The notes under the pieces: model-generated | What the model saw: only the letters and a program-made list of their open reading frames with translations | Told to the model about the DNA's origin: nothing | Database searches by the model: none | In this document: piece after piece, positions 14,511 through 21,105 of the stretch | Position numbering within the stretch: position 1 is the stretch's first letter | How the letters are laid out: every line of letters begins with the position of its first letter | From: Candidatus Firestoneibacteriota bacterium | GTDB taxonomy: Bacteria; Oederibacteriota; JAAXVQ01; JAUVAV01 | DNA length: 21,105 nt | Direction: 5' to 3' | Assembly: GCA_030635415.1 (NCBI GenBank) | Contig: DAOVYW010000006.1 | Span: 1-21,105, forward strand | Position numbers and translations under genes: made by a program

Positions 14511-16694
14511 GTGAAGCAACAGTTAATTGAACAAATCCGCGAAGAATTGCAAATTAGTTCGCAGCAAATACGGGCTGCCTTAAGGCTGTTAAATGAAGGC
14601 GCAACTGTTCCATTTATAGCCCGCTATAGAAAAGAAGCAACCAATGATCTGGATGAAGTAGCTATTACCGCCATTCGTGACCGCTTTAGTCAATTGGTTG
14701 AATTAGAAAAACGGCGGGAAGCCATTCTCAAATCCATTACTGATCAGAAAAAAAACACTCCGGAACTGGAAACCAAGATTAAAGCGGCAGTGACCTTGGC
14801 AGCCTTGGAAGATCTTTATTTGCCGTATAAGCCAAAACGGAAAACCAGAGCCAGTGTTGCCAAGGAAAAATGTCTGGGACCTTTGGCGGAAATCATTTTG
14901 AAACAGGATGACCGGGATATCTATGCATTGGCAAAAACCCATGTGGATGAAGAAAAAGGTGTTAAGACACCGGCAGATGCCTTGGCCGGAGCCAGGGATA
15001 TTATTGCGGAGCGCATCAATGAAGATGCCGAAATCAGAGGTCAACTTAGAGAATTATTTATTAAGGCCGGAAAGATTAAAGCGCATGTGATCAAAGGAAA
15101 AGAAGCAGACGGTATCAAGTACAAAGATTATTACGAGTGGGAAGAATTATTAGCCAAAATGCCATCGCATCGATTACTGGCTATTCGCAGAGGCCGGGAT
15201 GAAGGATTTTTGGGGGTGAAAATAACGGGGGTTGAAGAAGCAGCGCTGGCTATTATTCGTGATAAATATCTTAAAAATCACCATAGTGTCAGTGGCGAAC
15301 AGATGGATAAAGCATTGTTTGATGGCTATCAACGCTTACTTAATATATCTTTGCAAATTGAGACCATGGTTGAATATAAAAAAATGGCAGATGCGCAGGC
15401 AATAAATGTGTTTTCTGGAAATCTAAGAGAATTATTATTAGCAGCGCCATTAGGTCAGAAACGCGTATTGGCCATTGATCCGGGTTTTAGAACCGGCGGT
15501 AAAGTGGTTTGTCTTGATGCTCAAGGAAAACTTTTATACAACTGTACCATTTTTCCTGCCACTGGCAGTGAGAGCCAGTTGGAAGCCGGCCGGGTCATTA
15601 AAGCATTATGTGAAAAATATGAAATTGAGGCCATTGCCGTGGGTAATGGTACTGCTAGCCGCGAAACCGAGGCTTTTTTAAGAGCGCTGGGATTGCCCCT
15701 GCCGATTCTAATGGTTAACGAAAGTGGTGCTTCGGTTTATTCGGCTTCGGAAGTTGCCAGAGAAGAGATGCCGGATCAGGATGTTACGGTTAGAGGCTCG
15801 GTTTCGATTGGAAGACGGTTGATTGATCCTTTGGCAGAATTGGTAAAAATTGATCCCAAATCAATAGGTGTTGGTCAATACCAGCATGATGTTAATCAAA
15901 AAGAATTAAAACAAAGCCTGGATGATGTGGTGCTCAGCTGTGTTAATGCAGTTGGCGTTGACGCGAATACTGCCAGCAAACAAGTCTTGACCTATATTTC
16001 CGGATTAGGACCGCGGTTGGCAATCAATTTGGTAGACTATCGAAATAATCATGGTGAATTTACATCCCGAAAAGAATTTGAAAAAATTCCCATGCTGGGT
16101 GATAAGGCTTTTGAACAAGCTGCCGGATTTTTAAGAATAACCAATGCCGGCAATCCCTTGGATAGCACAGCTGTTCATCCTGAACGGTATAAACTGGTAG
16201 CAAAAATGGCAGCTGATCTGGGCTGTGAGGTTGAGGATTTAATTTCCCAAAAGGAATTGAGAGCAAAAATTGATTTACCGCAATATGTTTCAGGAGAAGT
16301 CGGATTGCCGACATTAAATGATATTATGGCGGAATTGGAAAAGCCTGGTCGGGATCCACGGAAAAAATTCGAGATTTTTTCATTTGCTGAGGGTATCCAT
16401 ACGCCGGCAGATTTAAAACCAGGGATGGTATTACCGGGATTGATCACCAATGTAGCGAATTTTGGCGCATTTGTAGATATTGGCGTCCATCAGGATGGGC
16501 TGGTTCATATCAGCAAAATGTGTGATAGCTTTATTAAAGATCCGAAAGATTATGTGAAAGTACAACAACCGGTAAAAGTAAAAATATTGGAAGTGGATTT
16601 GCAGCGGCAGCGGATATCCTTAACAATGAAGGGATTGCCTCAACCGTGGGAATCCGGGACGAACGAAGTGAGGAATCTCCACAAAAACGCTTAA
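14511..16694 (+). CDS. tex: Tex-family S1 RNA-binding protein with a repeat-derived C-terminal tail
   Basis: 727 residues from GTG 14511, with GAGG five bases upstream. Domain order is as in Tex: an N-terminal helical part (VPFIARYRKEATNDLDE), a YqgF-like RNase H fold (VLAIDPGFRTGGK, about 320-420), helix-hairpin-helix repeats (VGQYQHDVNQKEL; ISGLGPRLAINLVDYR), and an S1 domain (about 640-715, LITNVANFGAFVDIGVHQDG). Tex binds nucleic acid in the cytoplasm and affects transcription, but its exact role is unsettled. The last 11 or so residues (from TNEV) and the stop codon lie in a dispersed repeat also present at 9933-9986, and the usual basic Tex tail is missing. By eye the gene is more AT-rich than smc or htpG, which could mean a separate history. 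Confidence 0.94.
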   Translation: MKQQLIEQIREELQISSQQIRAALRLLNEGATVPFIARYRKEATNDLDEVAITAIRDRFSQLVELEKRREAILKSITDQKKNTPELETKIKAAVTLAALEDLYLPYKPKRKTRASVAKEKCLGPLAEIILKQDDRDIYALAKTHVDEEKGVKTPADALAGARDIIAERINEDAEIRGQLRELFIKAGKIKAHVIKGKEADGIKYKDYYEWEELLAKMPSHRLLAIRRGRDEGFLGVKITGVEEAALAIIRDKYLKNHHSVSGEQMDKALFDGYQRLLNISLQIETMVEYKKMADAQAINVFSGNLRELLLAAPLGQKRVLAIDPGFRTGGKVVCLDAQGKLLYNCTIFPATGSESQLEAGRVIKALCEKYEIEAIAVGNGTASRETEAFLRALGLPLPILMVNESGASVYSASEVAREEMPDQDVTVRGSVSIGRRLIDPLAELVKIDPKSIGVGQYQHDVNQKELKQSLDDVVLSCVNAVGVDANTASKQVLTYISGLGPRLAINLVDYRNNHGEFTSRKEFEKIPMLGDKAFEQAAGFLRITNAGNPLDSTAVHPERYKLVAKMAADLGCEVEDLISQKELRAKIDLPQYVSGEVGLPTLNDIMAELEKPGRDPRKKFEIFSFAEGIHTPADLKPGMVLPGLITNVANFGAFVDIGVHQDGLVHISKMCDSFIKDPKDYVKVQQPVKVKILEVDLQRQRISLTMKGLPQPWESGTNEVRNLHKNA

Positions 16695-16714
16695 TTTAAA
16701 AGGGCGTTTGGAGA
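16661..16714. repeat. Dispersed repeat fragment covering the tex stop codon
   Basis: 54 bases matching the reverse complement of 9933-9986 at 53 of 54 positions (starts GAACGAAGTGAGGAATCTCC). A second piece of the same family, CATCCAGGACAGGCC, lies at 16804-16818 in direct orientation relative to 9912-9926, so the tex-htpG gap holds a rearranged repeat. Confidence 0.9.
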
Positions 16715-16749
16715 GTCTCGGAAAAGGGGGAATGAGGAGGATTTTGCAT

Positions 16750-16866
16750 ATGAAAGCAGGCGTTTTATTGATTAAATCCCCTGCCCCTTTCCCTGGACAA
16801 AACCATCCAGGACAGGCCAAAAGAGGAAGAACGACTAAAGTCCAACCGGCTCGGGGGAAAGAGTAA
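16750..16866 (+). CDS. Short frame after tex; possible small protein or displaced Tex tail
   Basis: A 38-codon frame from ATG 16750, with AGGAGG (16735-16740) nine bases upstream. It ends KRGRTTKVQPARGKE before TAA. That basic end resembles the tails that commonly close Tex proteins, and it lies just downstream of tex on the same strand but in another frame. The middle (PGQNHPGQ) is translated repeat. Two readings fit: a remnant of the ancestral tex 3' end pushed out of frame by the repeat, or a small ORF that happens to have a ribosome site. Confidence 0.25.
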   Translation: MKAGVLLIKSPAPFPGQNHPGQAKRGRTTKVQPARGKE

Positions 16867-16895
16867 CATATATAAGACCACGGGTGTCGGTAAAC

Positions 16896-16924
16896 TTGAC
16901 AGGTGAATACGAGTTTGCTAATAT
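16896..16924 (+). promoter_or_regulatory. Sigma70-type promoter of htpG
   Basis: TTGACA (16896-16901), 17-nt spacer, TAATAT (16919-16924). It lies inside the upstream extension of the htpG frame, which supports the later ATG as the true start. No heat-shock-specific (sigma32-type or CIRCE) element is seen. Confidence 0.85.
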
Positions 16925-16961
16925 TTCATACTTTTACACATCAAATATAGGAGGTGCCTGC

Positions 16962-18899
16962 ATGACAAATCAGTCAACGCCGGTCCAGGAAAATTACGAA
17001 TTTAAAACCGAGGTCCATCAATTATTGGACTTGGTGATTAATTCACTCTATTCCCATAAGGATATTTTTATGCGTGAGTTAATATCCAATGCTTCGGACG
17101 CGATTGACCATATCCGCTATCAATCTCTGACGCAACCGGATATGGCGGAGAACGATACCCATTGGAAAATAAAAATAATCCCGGATGAGAAGGCGAATAC
17201 CCTTACCATCTCTGACAATGGTATTGGTATGACCCACGACGAAATAATTCAAAATCTAGGGACCATTGCCAAGTCCGGAACCCGGGAATTTCTTAACACT
17301 ATAAAGGAAAATAAAGGGGATGTTAATATGATCGGCCGGTTTGGGGTGGGGTTTTATTCCTCCTTCATGGTGGCCGATAAGGTTGAAGTAGTCACGCGGA
17401 CATCTAAGGGAAAAGCGCATAAATGGTCGGCCGACGGACCCGGTGGATTCCATCTGGAAGAAACCGAAAAAACCGGACGGGGAACCGATATTATTTTACA
17501 TTTAAAAAAAGAGAGCCATGATTATTTGCAGGAGTATGAAATCCGCGGAGTGGTGAAAAAATATTCGGATTTTATAGAATTTCCCATAGTGATGGATGTG
17601 GAAAGAGAAGCGCCGCCGCAAAAGCCGGAGGATAAAGCCGGCGAAACACCCGAGCCGGAAAAGAAAATCGTGGAGGAAACACTAAACTCCCGGAAGGCTC
17701 TATGGGCCAAAGCAAAGAACCAGATCAAACCGGAGGAATATATCGAGTTCTACCGGCATATTGCGCATGACTTTAATGACCCGCTGGAGACCATTCACTA
17801 TCAAGCCGAAGGCACGATTGAGTTTAAAGCGCTGCTATATATTCCCAAGCAGGCGCCTTTTGACCTGTTTATGCGTGATGCGGACAAAGGCATTCATTTG
17901 TATATTAACCGTGTTTTTATAATGAATGACGCCAAAACGCTCCTGCCGAATTATTTGCGTTTTGTAAAAGGCGTGGTGGATGCCAGTGATCTGCCGCTTA
18001 ACGTCTCGCGCGAGATTTTACAACAGGATGCCAATCTGGAAAAAATCCGCAAGAATTTGGTTAAAAAAATCCTGGGAACGCTCCAGACCATGCGCGTACA
18101 GGAGTATGATAAATACCTCACATTTTATAAAGCTTTTGGACAGGTTTTAAAGGAAGGCCTTCACTTTGATCCGGGAAATAAAGACGCGATCGCGGAACTG
18201 CTGTTATTCGAATCCACGAAAGCGGAGAAGGAAAACAACCGCTCGCTGGACGCCTACCTTCAGGATATGCCCGAAACCCAAAAAAGCATTTATTACATTT
18301 TAGCGGAAGACCGTCATGCCGCTTTGGCCTCCCCGCATTTAGAGGTTTTTAAGAGCAAAAACATTGAAGTCCTGATCATGACCGAGACCATCGATGAATG
18401 GATAGTCCAGTCGCTTGTGGAGTATAAGCAAAAGCCGCTTAAATCCGTGGGCAAAGGGGAACTGGACCTGGATGAAAGCGAGAAGCAGAAGCTGGAGGAA
18501 GAAAACCGGGAGAAAAAAGTCGAGTACCATGATCTGGTGGAATTAATGAAAACCAAACTGGCATCGGAAATCAAGGAAGTGCGTTTTTCACAACGCTTGA
18601 CGGACAGTCCGGCCTGCCTGGTGCTGGATGAGATGGGGATGAGCAAGCATATGCAGGAGTTATTTAAAGCCGCCGGTCAGGAAATGCCGCCGCAAAAAAA
18701 CATCCTGGAGATCAATGCCAAGCATGCCCTGATAGAAAAAATGAACTCCCTTTTCCGGGCAGATAAAGATTCTCCGGAGTTGTCGGATTATATTGATTTG
18801 CTGTATGACCAGACCTTACTGACAGCCGGGTATAAAATTAAGGATCCGGCCGGCTTTTCGCGGCGGGTAACCAAGCTGATGGTTAAGGAAGGGCATTAG
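16962..18899 (+). CDS. htpG: HtpG (bacterial Hsp90) chaperone
   Basis: 645 residues from ATG 16962, with AGGAGG seven bases upstream. The frame is open 26 codons further up, but that stretch contains the promoter. The N-terminal GHKL ATPase domain shows ELISNASDAIDHIRY (39-53, catalytic Glu39 and Asn43), DNGIGM (85-90), GTIAKSGT (100-107) and the lid-end motif GRFGVGFYSSF (125-135). A charged Pro/Glu/Lys linker near 215-240 is longer than in E. coli HtpG. Middle and C-terminal dimerisation domains follow. HtpG is a cytosolic ATP-driven chaperone that often acts after DnaK. It is monocistronic here, with its own promoter and a hairpin behind it. Confidence 0.97.
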   Translation: MTNQSTPVQENYEFKTEVHQLLDLVINSLYSHKDIFMRELISNASDAIDHIRYQSLTQPDMAENDTHWKIKIIPDEKANTLTISDNGIGMTHDEIIQNLGTIAKSGTREFLNTIKENKGDVNMIGRFGVGFYSSFMVADKVEVVTRTSKGKAHKWSADGPGGFHLEETEKTGRGTDIILHLKKESHDYLQEYEIRGVVKKYSDFIEFPIVMDVEREAPPQKPEDKAGETPEPEKKIVEETLNSRKALWAKAKNQIKPEEYIEFYRHIAHDFNDPLETIHYQAEGTIEFKALLYIPKQAPFDLFMRDADKGIHLYINRVFIMNDAKTLLPNYLRFVKGVVDASDLPLNVSREILQQDANLEKIRKNLVKKILGTLQTMRVQEYDKYLTFYKAFGQVLKEGLHFDPGNKDAIAELLLFESTKAEKENNRSLDAYLQDMPETQKSIYYILAEDRHAALASPHLEVFKSKNIEVLIMTETIDEWIVQSLVEYKQKPLKSVGKGELDLDESEKQKLEEENREKKVEYHDLVELMKTKLASEIKEVRFSQRLTDSPACLVLDEMGMSKHMQELFKAAGQEMPPQKNILEINAKHALIEKMNSLFRADKDSPELSDYIDLLYDQTLLTAGYKIKDPAGFSRRVTKLMVKEGH

Positions 18900-18930
18900 G
18901 AGTTTGAGCAATTAGTGGATTTTTGGTATT

Positions 18931-18969
18931 GTTCGTCACCCCGGCGAAAAGCATACCGGGGTGACGAAC
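18931..18969. terminator. Strong hairpin after htpG (repeat-derived, possible terminator)
   Basis: GTTCGTCACCCCGG (18931-18944) and its exact complement (18956-18969) form a 14-bp stem with an 11-nt loop. The core is the same GTCACCCCGGCGAAA family found at 5911 and 9800. It lies 31 bp after the htpG stop. The bases after it (GCCCTTTGCGGTTTCTTTGG) are only moderately T-rich, so termination is possible but not certain. Confidence 0.5.
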
Positions 18970-19045
18970 GCCCTTTGCGGTTTCTTTGGTGCGACGGATT
19001 ATTTTCAACTATATAACAAACTTTGTTTTCATTTTCCGAAAATAT

Positions 19046-19282
19046 ATGTCGCTGTACAAACCATCAAAAGTCGCCTTTCGCGAAGAGGACCTGGAGGCTG
19101 GGGGTACACAGTTCCCTGAATGGCACCAGTGGAGCGTCAACCGCCTTGCCGAGTTGCTGGCCTCTCATGGTGCAGTCATGAAACGGGGGAAGGGCTCGCG
19201 CCCGCTTCTACGCGAGATGCTCACGCTCGCCAAGGAACACCGCAAGAAGATCCCTGCACCTCTCGCAAAGTGGATCCGGTAG
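19046..19282 (+). CDS. Small GC-rich frame of unknown function
   Basis: 78 codons from ATG 19046 to TAG (a TTG 20 codons earlier, at 18986, is possible). The product is hydrophilic and basic toward its end (PLLREMLTLAKEHRKKIPAPLAKWIR), with a Trp-containing middle (FPEWHQWSVNRLAELL). I recognise no family. No Shine-Dalgarno precedes the ATG. The stretch is visibly GC-richer than its AT-rich surroundings and sits beside IS debris, so it may be a transferred fragment or the end of a larger lost gene. Confidence 0.4.
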   Translation: MSLYKPSKVAFREEDLEAGGTQFPEWHQWSVNRLAELLASHGAVMKRGKGSRPLLREMLTLAKEHRKKIPAPLAKWIR

Positions 19283-19347
19283 CGTGTAAATTTTATTTGT
19301 AAACTGAGCACTTTTACATCATTAGGACTTCCTCAAGGCCCTGAATT

Positions 19348-19419
19348 GATCGCCAGGGCAATTGTTATGACAATGCGGTTATGGAATCGTTTTTCCACAC
19401 CTTGAAGATGGGCTTTATC
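19348..19419 (+). pseudogene. Fragment of IS3-family transposase OrfB (C-terminal part)
   Basis: The plus strand reads GNCYDNAVMESFFHTLK, the hallmark of the C-terminal DDE region of IS3-family OrfB (integrase core, including the catalytic Glu of MESFF). It is only about 24 codons long. A stop lies just upstream (TGA at 19342-19344), and the frame runs at its right end into the oppositely oriented OrfA fragment. Confidence 0.8.
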
Positions 19420-19572
19420 TCCCTTACTTTCTAACTGATCTTTCCATCGATAAAGTAATGTCCTCTTAATTCCTAATTCCATTGCTATTTCTGAACCACG
19501 TTTTATTCCCTCGTTCAACAGCCTTACTGCTTCAACCTAGAATTCCTTTGGATATCTTCCTCTTTTCTTCAT
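19408..19572 (-). pseudogene. Fragment of IS3-family OrfA (helix-turn-helix protein), with in-frame stop
   Basis: On the minus strand ATG 19572 follows AAGGAGG and reads MKKRGRYPKEF, then TAG (19537-19539). It continues VEAVRLLNEGIKRG, then SEIAMELGIKRTLLYRW and KDQLESKGDKA, the typical OrfA HTH region. After GDKA homology ends because the DNA belongs to the OrfB fragment of the other strand. The IS end probably lies near 19617-19635 (TTTGACAGACACCT on the minus strand). It is not functional. Confidence 0.8.
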
Positions 19573-19646
19573 CGGACACCTCCTTGGACATTGTCCGCTT
19601 TTTTAGGTGTCTGTCAAACTGGGATGATCCATACCGTCCCCTTTAT

Positions 19647-19880
19647 TCAATAGGTTAGTACGGTACTTTTTAAACTTAAGCTAAGTAATTTGTATCCATC
19701 ATCTGTTTTCGAAAAATCAAAATGATCTTGATAATCTATTCTTCCCTGATTATCTTCGCAAGAAACTACAATGCTCATAACAGGATACTTCCAGCTAAGT
19801 GGATCGCCACAGTGATGATAATATTGAGCATATTTTTTTTTATCAAAGATAAATGGATTTAAGCTATGAGAAGGGCGTTT
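19647..19880 (-). pseudogene. Orphan 3' fragment of an unknown gene
   Basis: A minus-strand frame of 77 codons bounded by stops (TAA at 19881-19883 and TGA at 19647-19649), with no plausible start. The peptide looks protein-like: FIFDKKKYAQYYHHCGDPLS, then VMSIVVSCEDNQGRIDYQDH and DDGYKLLSLSLKSTVLTY. It ends next to the IS3 debris. I do not recognise the family. It is probably the tail of a gene cut off by rearrangement, but it could be a chance frame. Confidence 0.35.
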
Positions 19881-19883
19881 TTA

Positions 19884-20086
19884 ATCTGAAGTTGCAGCTG
19901 GCTGCGAAAAACTCCTGGATTGACACCAGGATGATCTTTTGCCTGAGCAGCTTAAGTTTTAAGAGCGATGAGCCGTCAATTAAAAAAATACGATAAAATA
20001 ATCCGTGAAGCACATATATATTCTTTTGCCATTTACAAGTTTGCCTGGCCTATCTGAGGCAGCACTAAATTTGTAGGAGGATCAAA
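19884..20086 (+). promoter_or_regulatory. Leader region of the repeat-protein gene with stem-loop potential
   Basis: No gene is seen. GCTGC (19901-19905) can pair with GCAGC (19947-19951), AAAA (19907-19910) with TTTT (19937-19940), and CCTGG (19914-19918) with CCAGG (19926-19930), giving one extended stem-loop. An AT-rich stretch (TACGATAAAATAATCC) follows and may hold a -10 box, but no good -35 was found. The ribosome site GGAGG precedes ATG 20087. The structure does not match a riboswitch class I can name. Confidence 0.3.
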
Positions 20087-21105
20087 ATGAGAGCCTTGCA
20101 AGTATTAATCATGAGTTGTGGGTTGGGCATTGTATCTGCCAGTGGAGTAGCTCTGGCAGCACAAGTTGTGGGAGGCAACGCAGGGGATGGGGATGACGGC
20201 AATGAGACTACTTTTCATTTCGATGCGGGTAATATGAATTACCAGATGATCCGGCCTGACGAAACGCCTTTAACCATACCTGGAGTCCCAGGCGCCTATG
20301 GAACTGCCATGCAAATATTTAACAACAGTGTTGATCATATTATTGCGCTGGGGTTGGGCGTCCAGGGAGCCGATTTGTCAGGAACGAACTGGACCAATCC
20401 TGCCTTTCCAGCTCAGGGAAGTGTGGCGATTGATCCTGCCACCGGGCGCTTCAAATTTCCGGCTGCTTTTTGGCAAGGCGCGGACTTGATTGATGCGGGC
20501 TCGGGGCAAAATGCTGAAAGCCCTCAAATCGCGATAAATGATAGTGGAAAAGCGTTTTGCGTGTTTCAGCAATCGGATGGAAGCAACACCCGTGTTTATG
20601 CGAATGAATATATTCCTGGCGAGGACTGGCAAGGCGCGGGCTTGATTGATGCAGGTGCGGGGCAGACTGCCTATGACCCTCAAATTGCGATAAATGATAG
20701 CGGGAAAGCGTTTTGCGTGTTTCGTCAAAATGATGGGAGCAACTATCGTGTTTATGCGAATGAATATATTCCTGGCGAGGACTGGCAAGGCGCGGTTTTG
20801 ATTGATGCGGGTGCGGGAAAGAATACCGGTAGCCCTCAAATCGTGATAAATAGCAGCGGGAAAGCGTTTTGCGTATTTTATCAACATGATGGGTACGAGA
20901 ACCGTATTTATGCGAATGAATATGTGCCTGGCGCAGGCTGGCAAGGCGCAGGCTTGATTGATGCGGGTGCGGGGGATAATGCTTTTTACCCTCAAATCGC
21001 GGTAAATGACAGCGGGAAAGCATTTTGTGTGTTTCAGCAATCGGATGGGAGCATCTATCGTGTTTATGCGAATGAATATATTCCTGGCGAGGACTGGCAA
21101 GGCGC
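20087..21105 (+). CDS. Secreted protein of 52-residue tandem repeats (5' part; runs off the window)
   Basis: ATG 20087 follows TAGGAGGATCAAA and the frame is open to the last base, so 339 codons are visible. A signal peptide (MRALQVLIMSCGLGIVSASG, cleavage likely after VALA or ALAA) is followed by an acidic, Gly-rich start and a unique domain to about residue 128. From the TGG at 20471, units begin WQGAGLIDAGAG, then PQIAINDSGKAFCVF, then DGSxxRVYANEYIPGEDW. They start at 20471, 20627, 20783, 20939 and 21095, an exact 156-bp period. The repeats resemble beta-propeller blades of bacterial surface or exported proteins (inference from pattern). The partner or substrate is unknown. One Cys occurs per blade. 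Confidence 0.88.
   Translation, partial: MRALQVLIMSCGLGIVSASGVALAAQVVGGNAGDGDDGNETTFHFDAGNMNYQMIRPDETPLTIPGVPGAYGTAMQIFNNSVDHIIALGLGVQGADLSGTNWTNPAFPAQGSVAIDPATGRFKFPAAFWQGADLIDAGSGQNAESPQIAINDSGKAFCVFQQSDGSNTRVYANEYIPGEDWQGAGLIDAGAGQTAYDPQIAINDSGKAFCVFRQNDGSNYRVYANEYIPGEDWQGAVLIDAGAGKNTGSPQIVINSSGKAFCVFYQHDGYENRIYANEYVPGAGWQGAGLIDAGAGDNAFYPQIAVNDSGKAFCVFQQSDGSIYRVYANEYIPGEDWQG
20471..21105. repeat. 156-bp tandem coding repeats
   Basis: Four full 156-bp units (20471, 20627, 20783, 20939) and the start of a fifth (21095). The DNA is highly conserved in blocks such as GGGAAAGCGTTTTG and TATGCGAATGAATAT, suggesting recent duplication or gene conversion. The minus-strand open frames over this region are by-products of the repeat. 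Confidence 0.92.

Noticed and set aside
16884..16961. Upstream extension of htpG by 26 codons
   Set aside because: It contains the promoter, and the later ATG has a perfect AGGAGG.
19884..20086. Cyclic-di-GMP (GEMM) riboswitch before the repeat-protein gene
   Set aside because: The conserved GEMM core segments are absent; only generic stems are seen.
20378..21100. Two long minus-strand frames (190 and 240 codons) with internal repeats
   Set aside because: They mirror the 156-bp tandem repeat of the plus-strand gene, which has a signal peptide, ribosome site and conserved protein repeat.
20471..21105. Regularly spaced repeats considered as a CRISPR array
   Set aside because: The 156-bp period is in frame and coding throughout, with conserved protein blocks; there is no short repeat/unique spacer pattern.

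Overview
The window carries a bacterial chromosome segment. The + end (18.9-21.1 kb) looks accessory; the rest is housekeeping and signalling genes. A lipoprotein with a lipobox, a type IV pilus/type II secretion-type ATPase, HtpG, RecJ, SMC and Tex point to a Gram-negative-type bacterium with many dispersed palindromic repeats. Such repeats are common in deltaproteobacteria and in uncultured phyla such as Omnitrophota or Elusimicrobiota. The sequence alone does not fix the taxon. Base composition is near half GC by eye. Non-ATG starts are frequent: TTG for recJ, and GTG for smc, tex and the J-domain gene.

Layout. From 231 to 13783 every gene is on the minus strand. In transcription order they are: smc; a PQQ-type beta-propeller lipoprotein; a HAMP receptor with a degenerate class III cyclase domain; a J-domain/TPR protein; an Hsp70 lacking the usual helical lid; a PilB/GspE-like ATPase; and recJ. 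From 14511 on, tex and htpG are on the plus strand. The last 2.2 kb hold IS3 debris, gene fragments and the 5' part of a secreted protein made of 52-residue repeats that runs off the window. Four near-consensus promoters (TTGACA, 17-nt spacer) sit before smc, the lipoprotein gene, tex and htpG.

System of interest. The block at 2137-9638 places an outer-membrane-type lipoprotein, a membrane sensor whose cyclase active site looks dead, a J-protein, a lidless Hsp70 and a PilB-like ATPase in one direction behind one strong promoter. I infer a dedicated envelope-signalling/chaperone module acting on a secretion or pilus ATPase. Co-transcription across the 130-190 nt gaps is not proven.

Repeats. 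Every intergenic gap longer than about 100 bp except that before the terminal repeat gene holds at least one dispersed repeat or palindrome. One is a 198-bp MITE-like element with a 6-bp target duplication inside an older repeat. Another repeat supplies the last codons and stop of tex.
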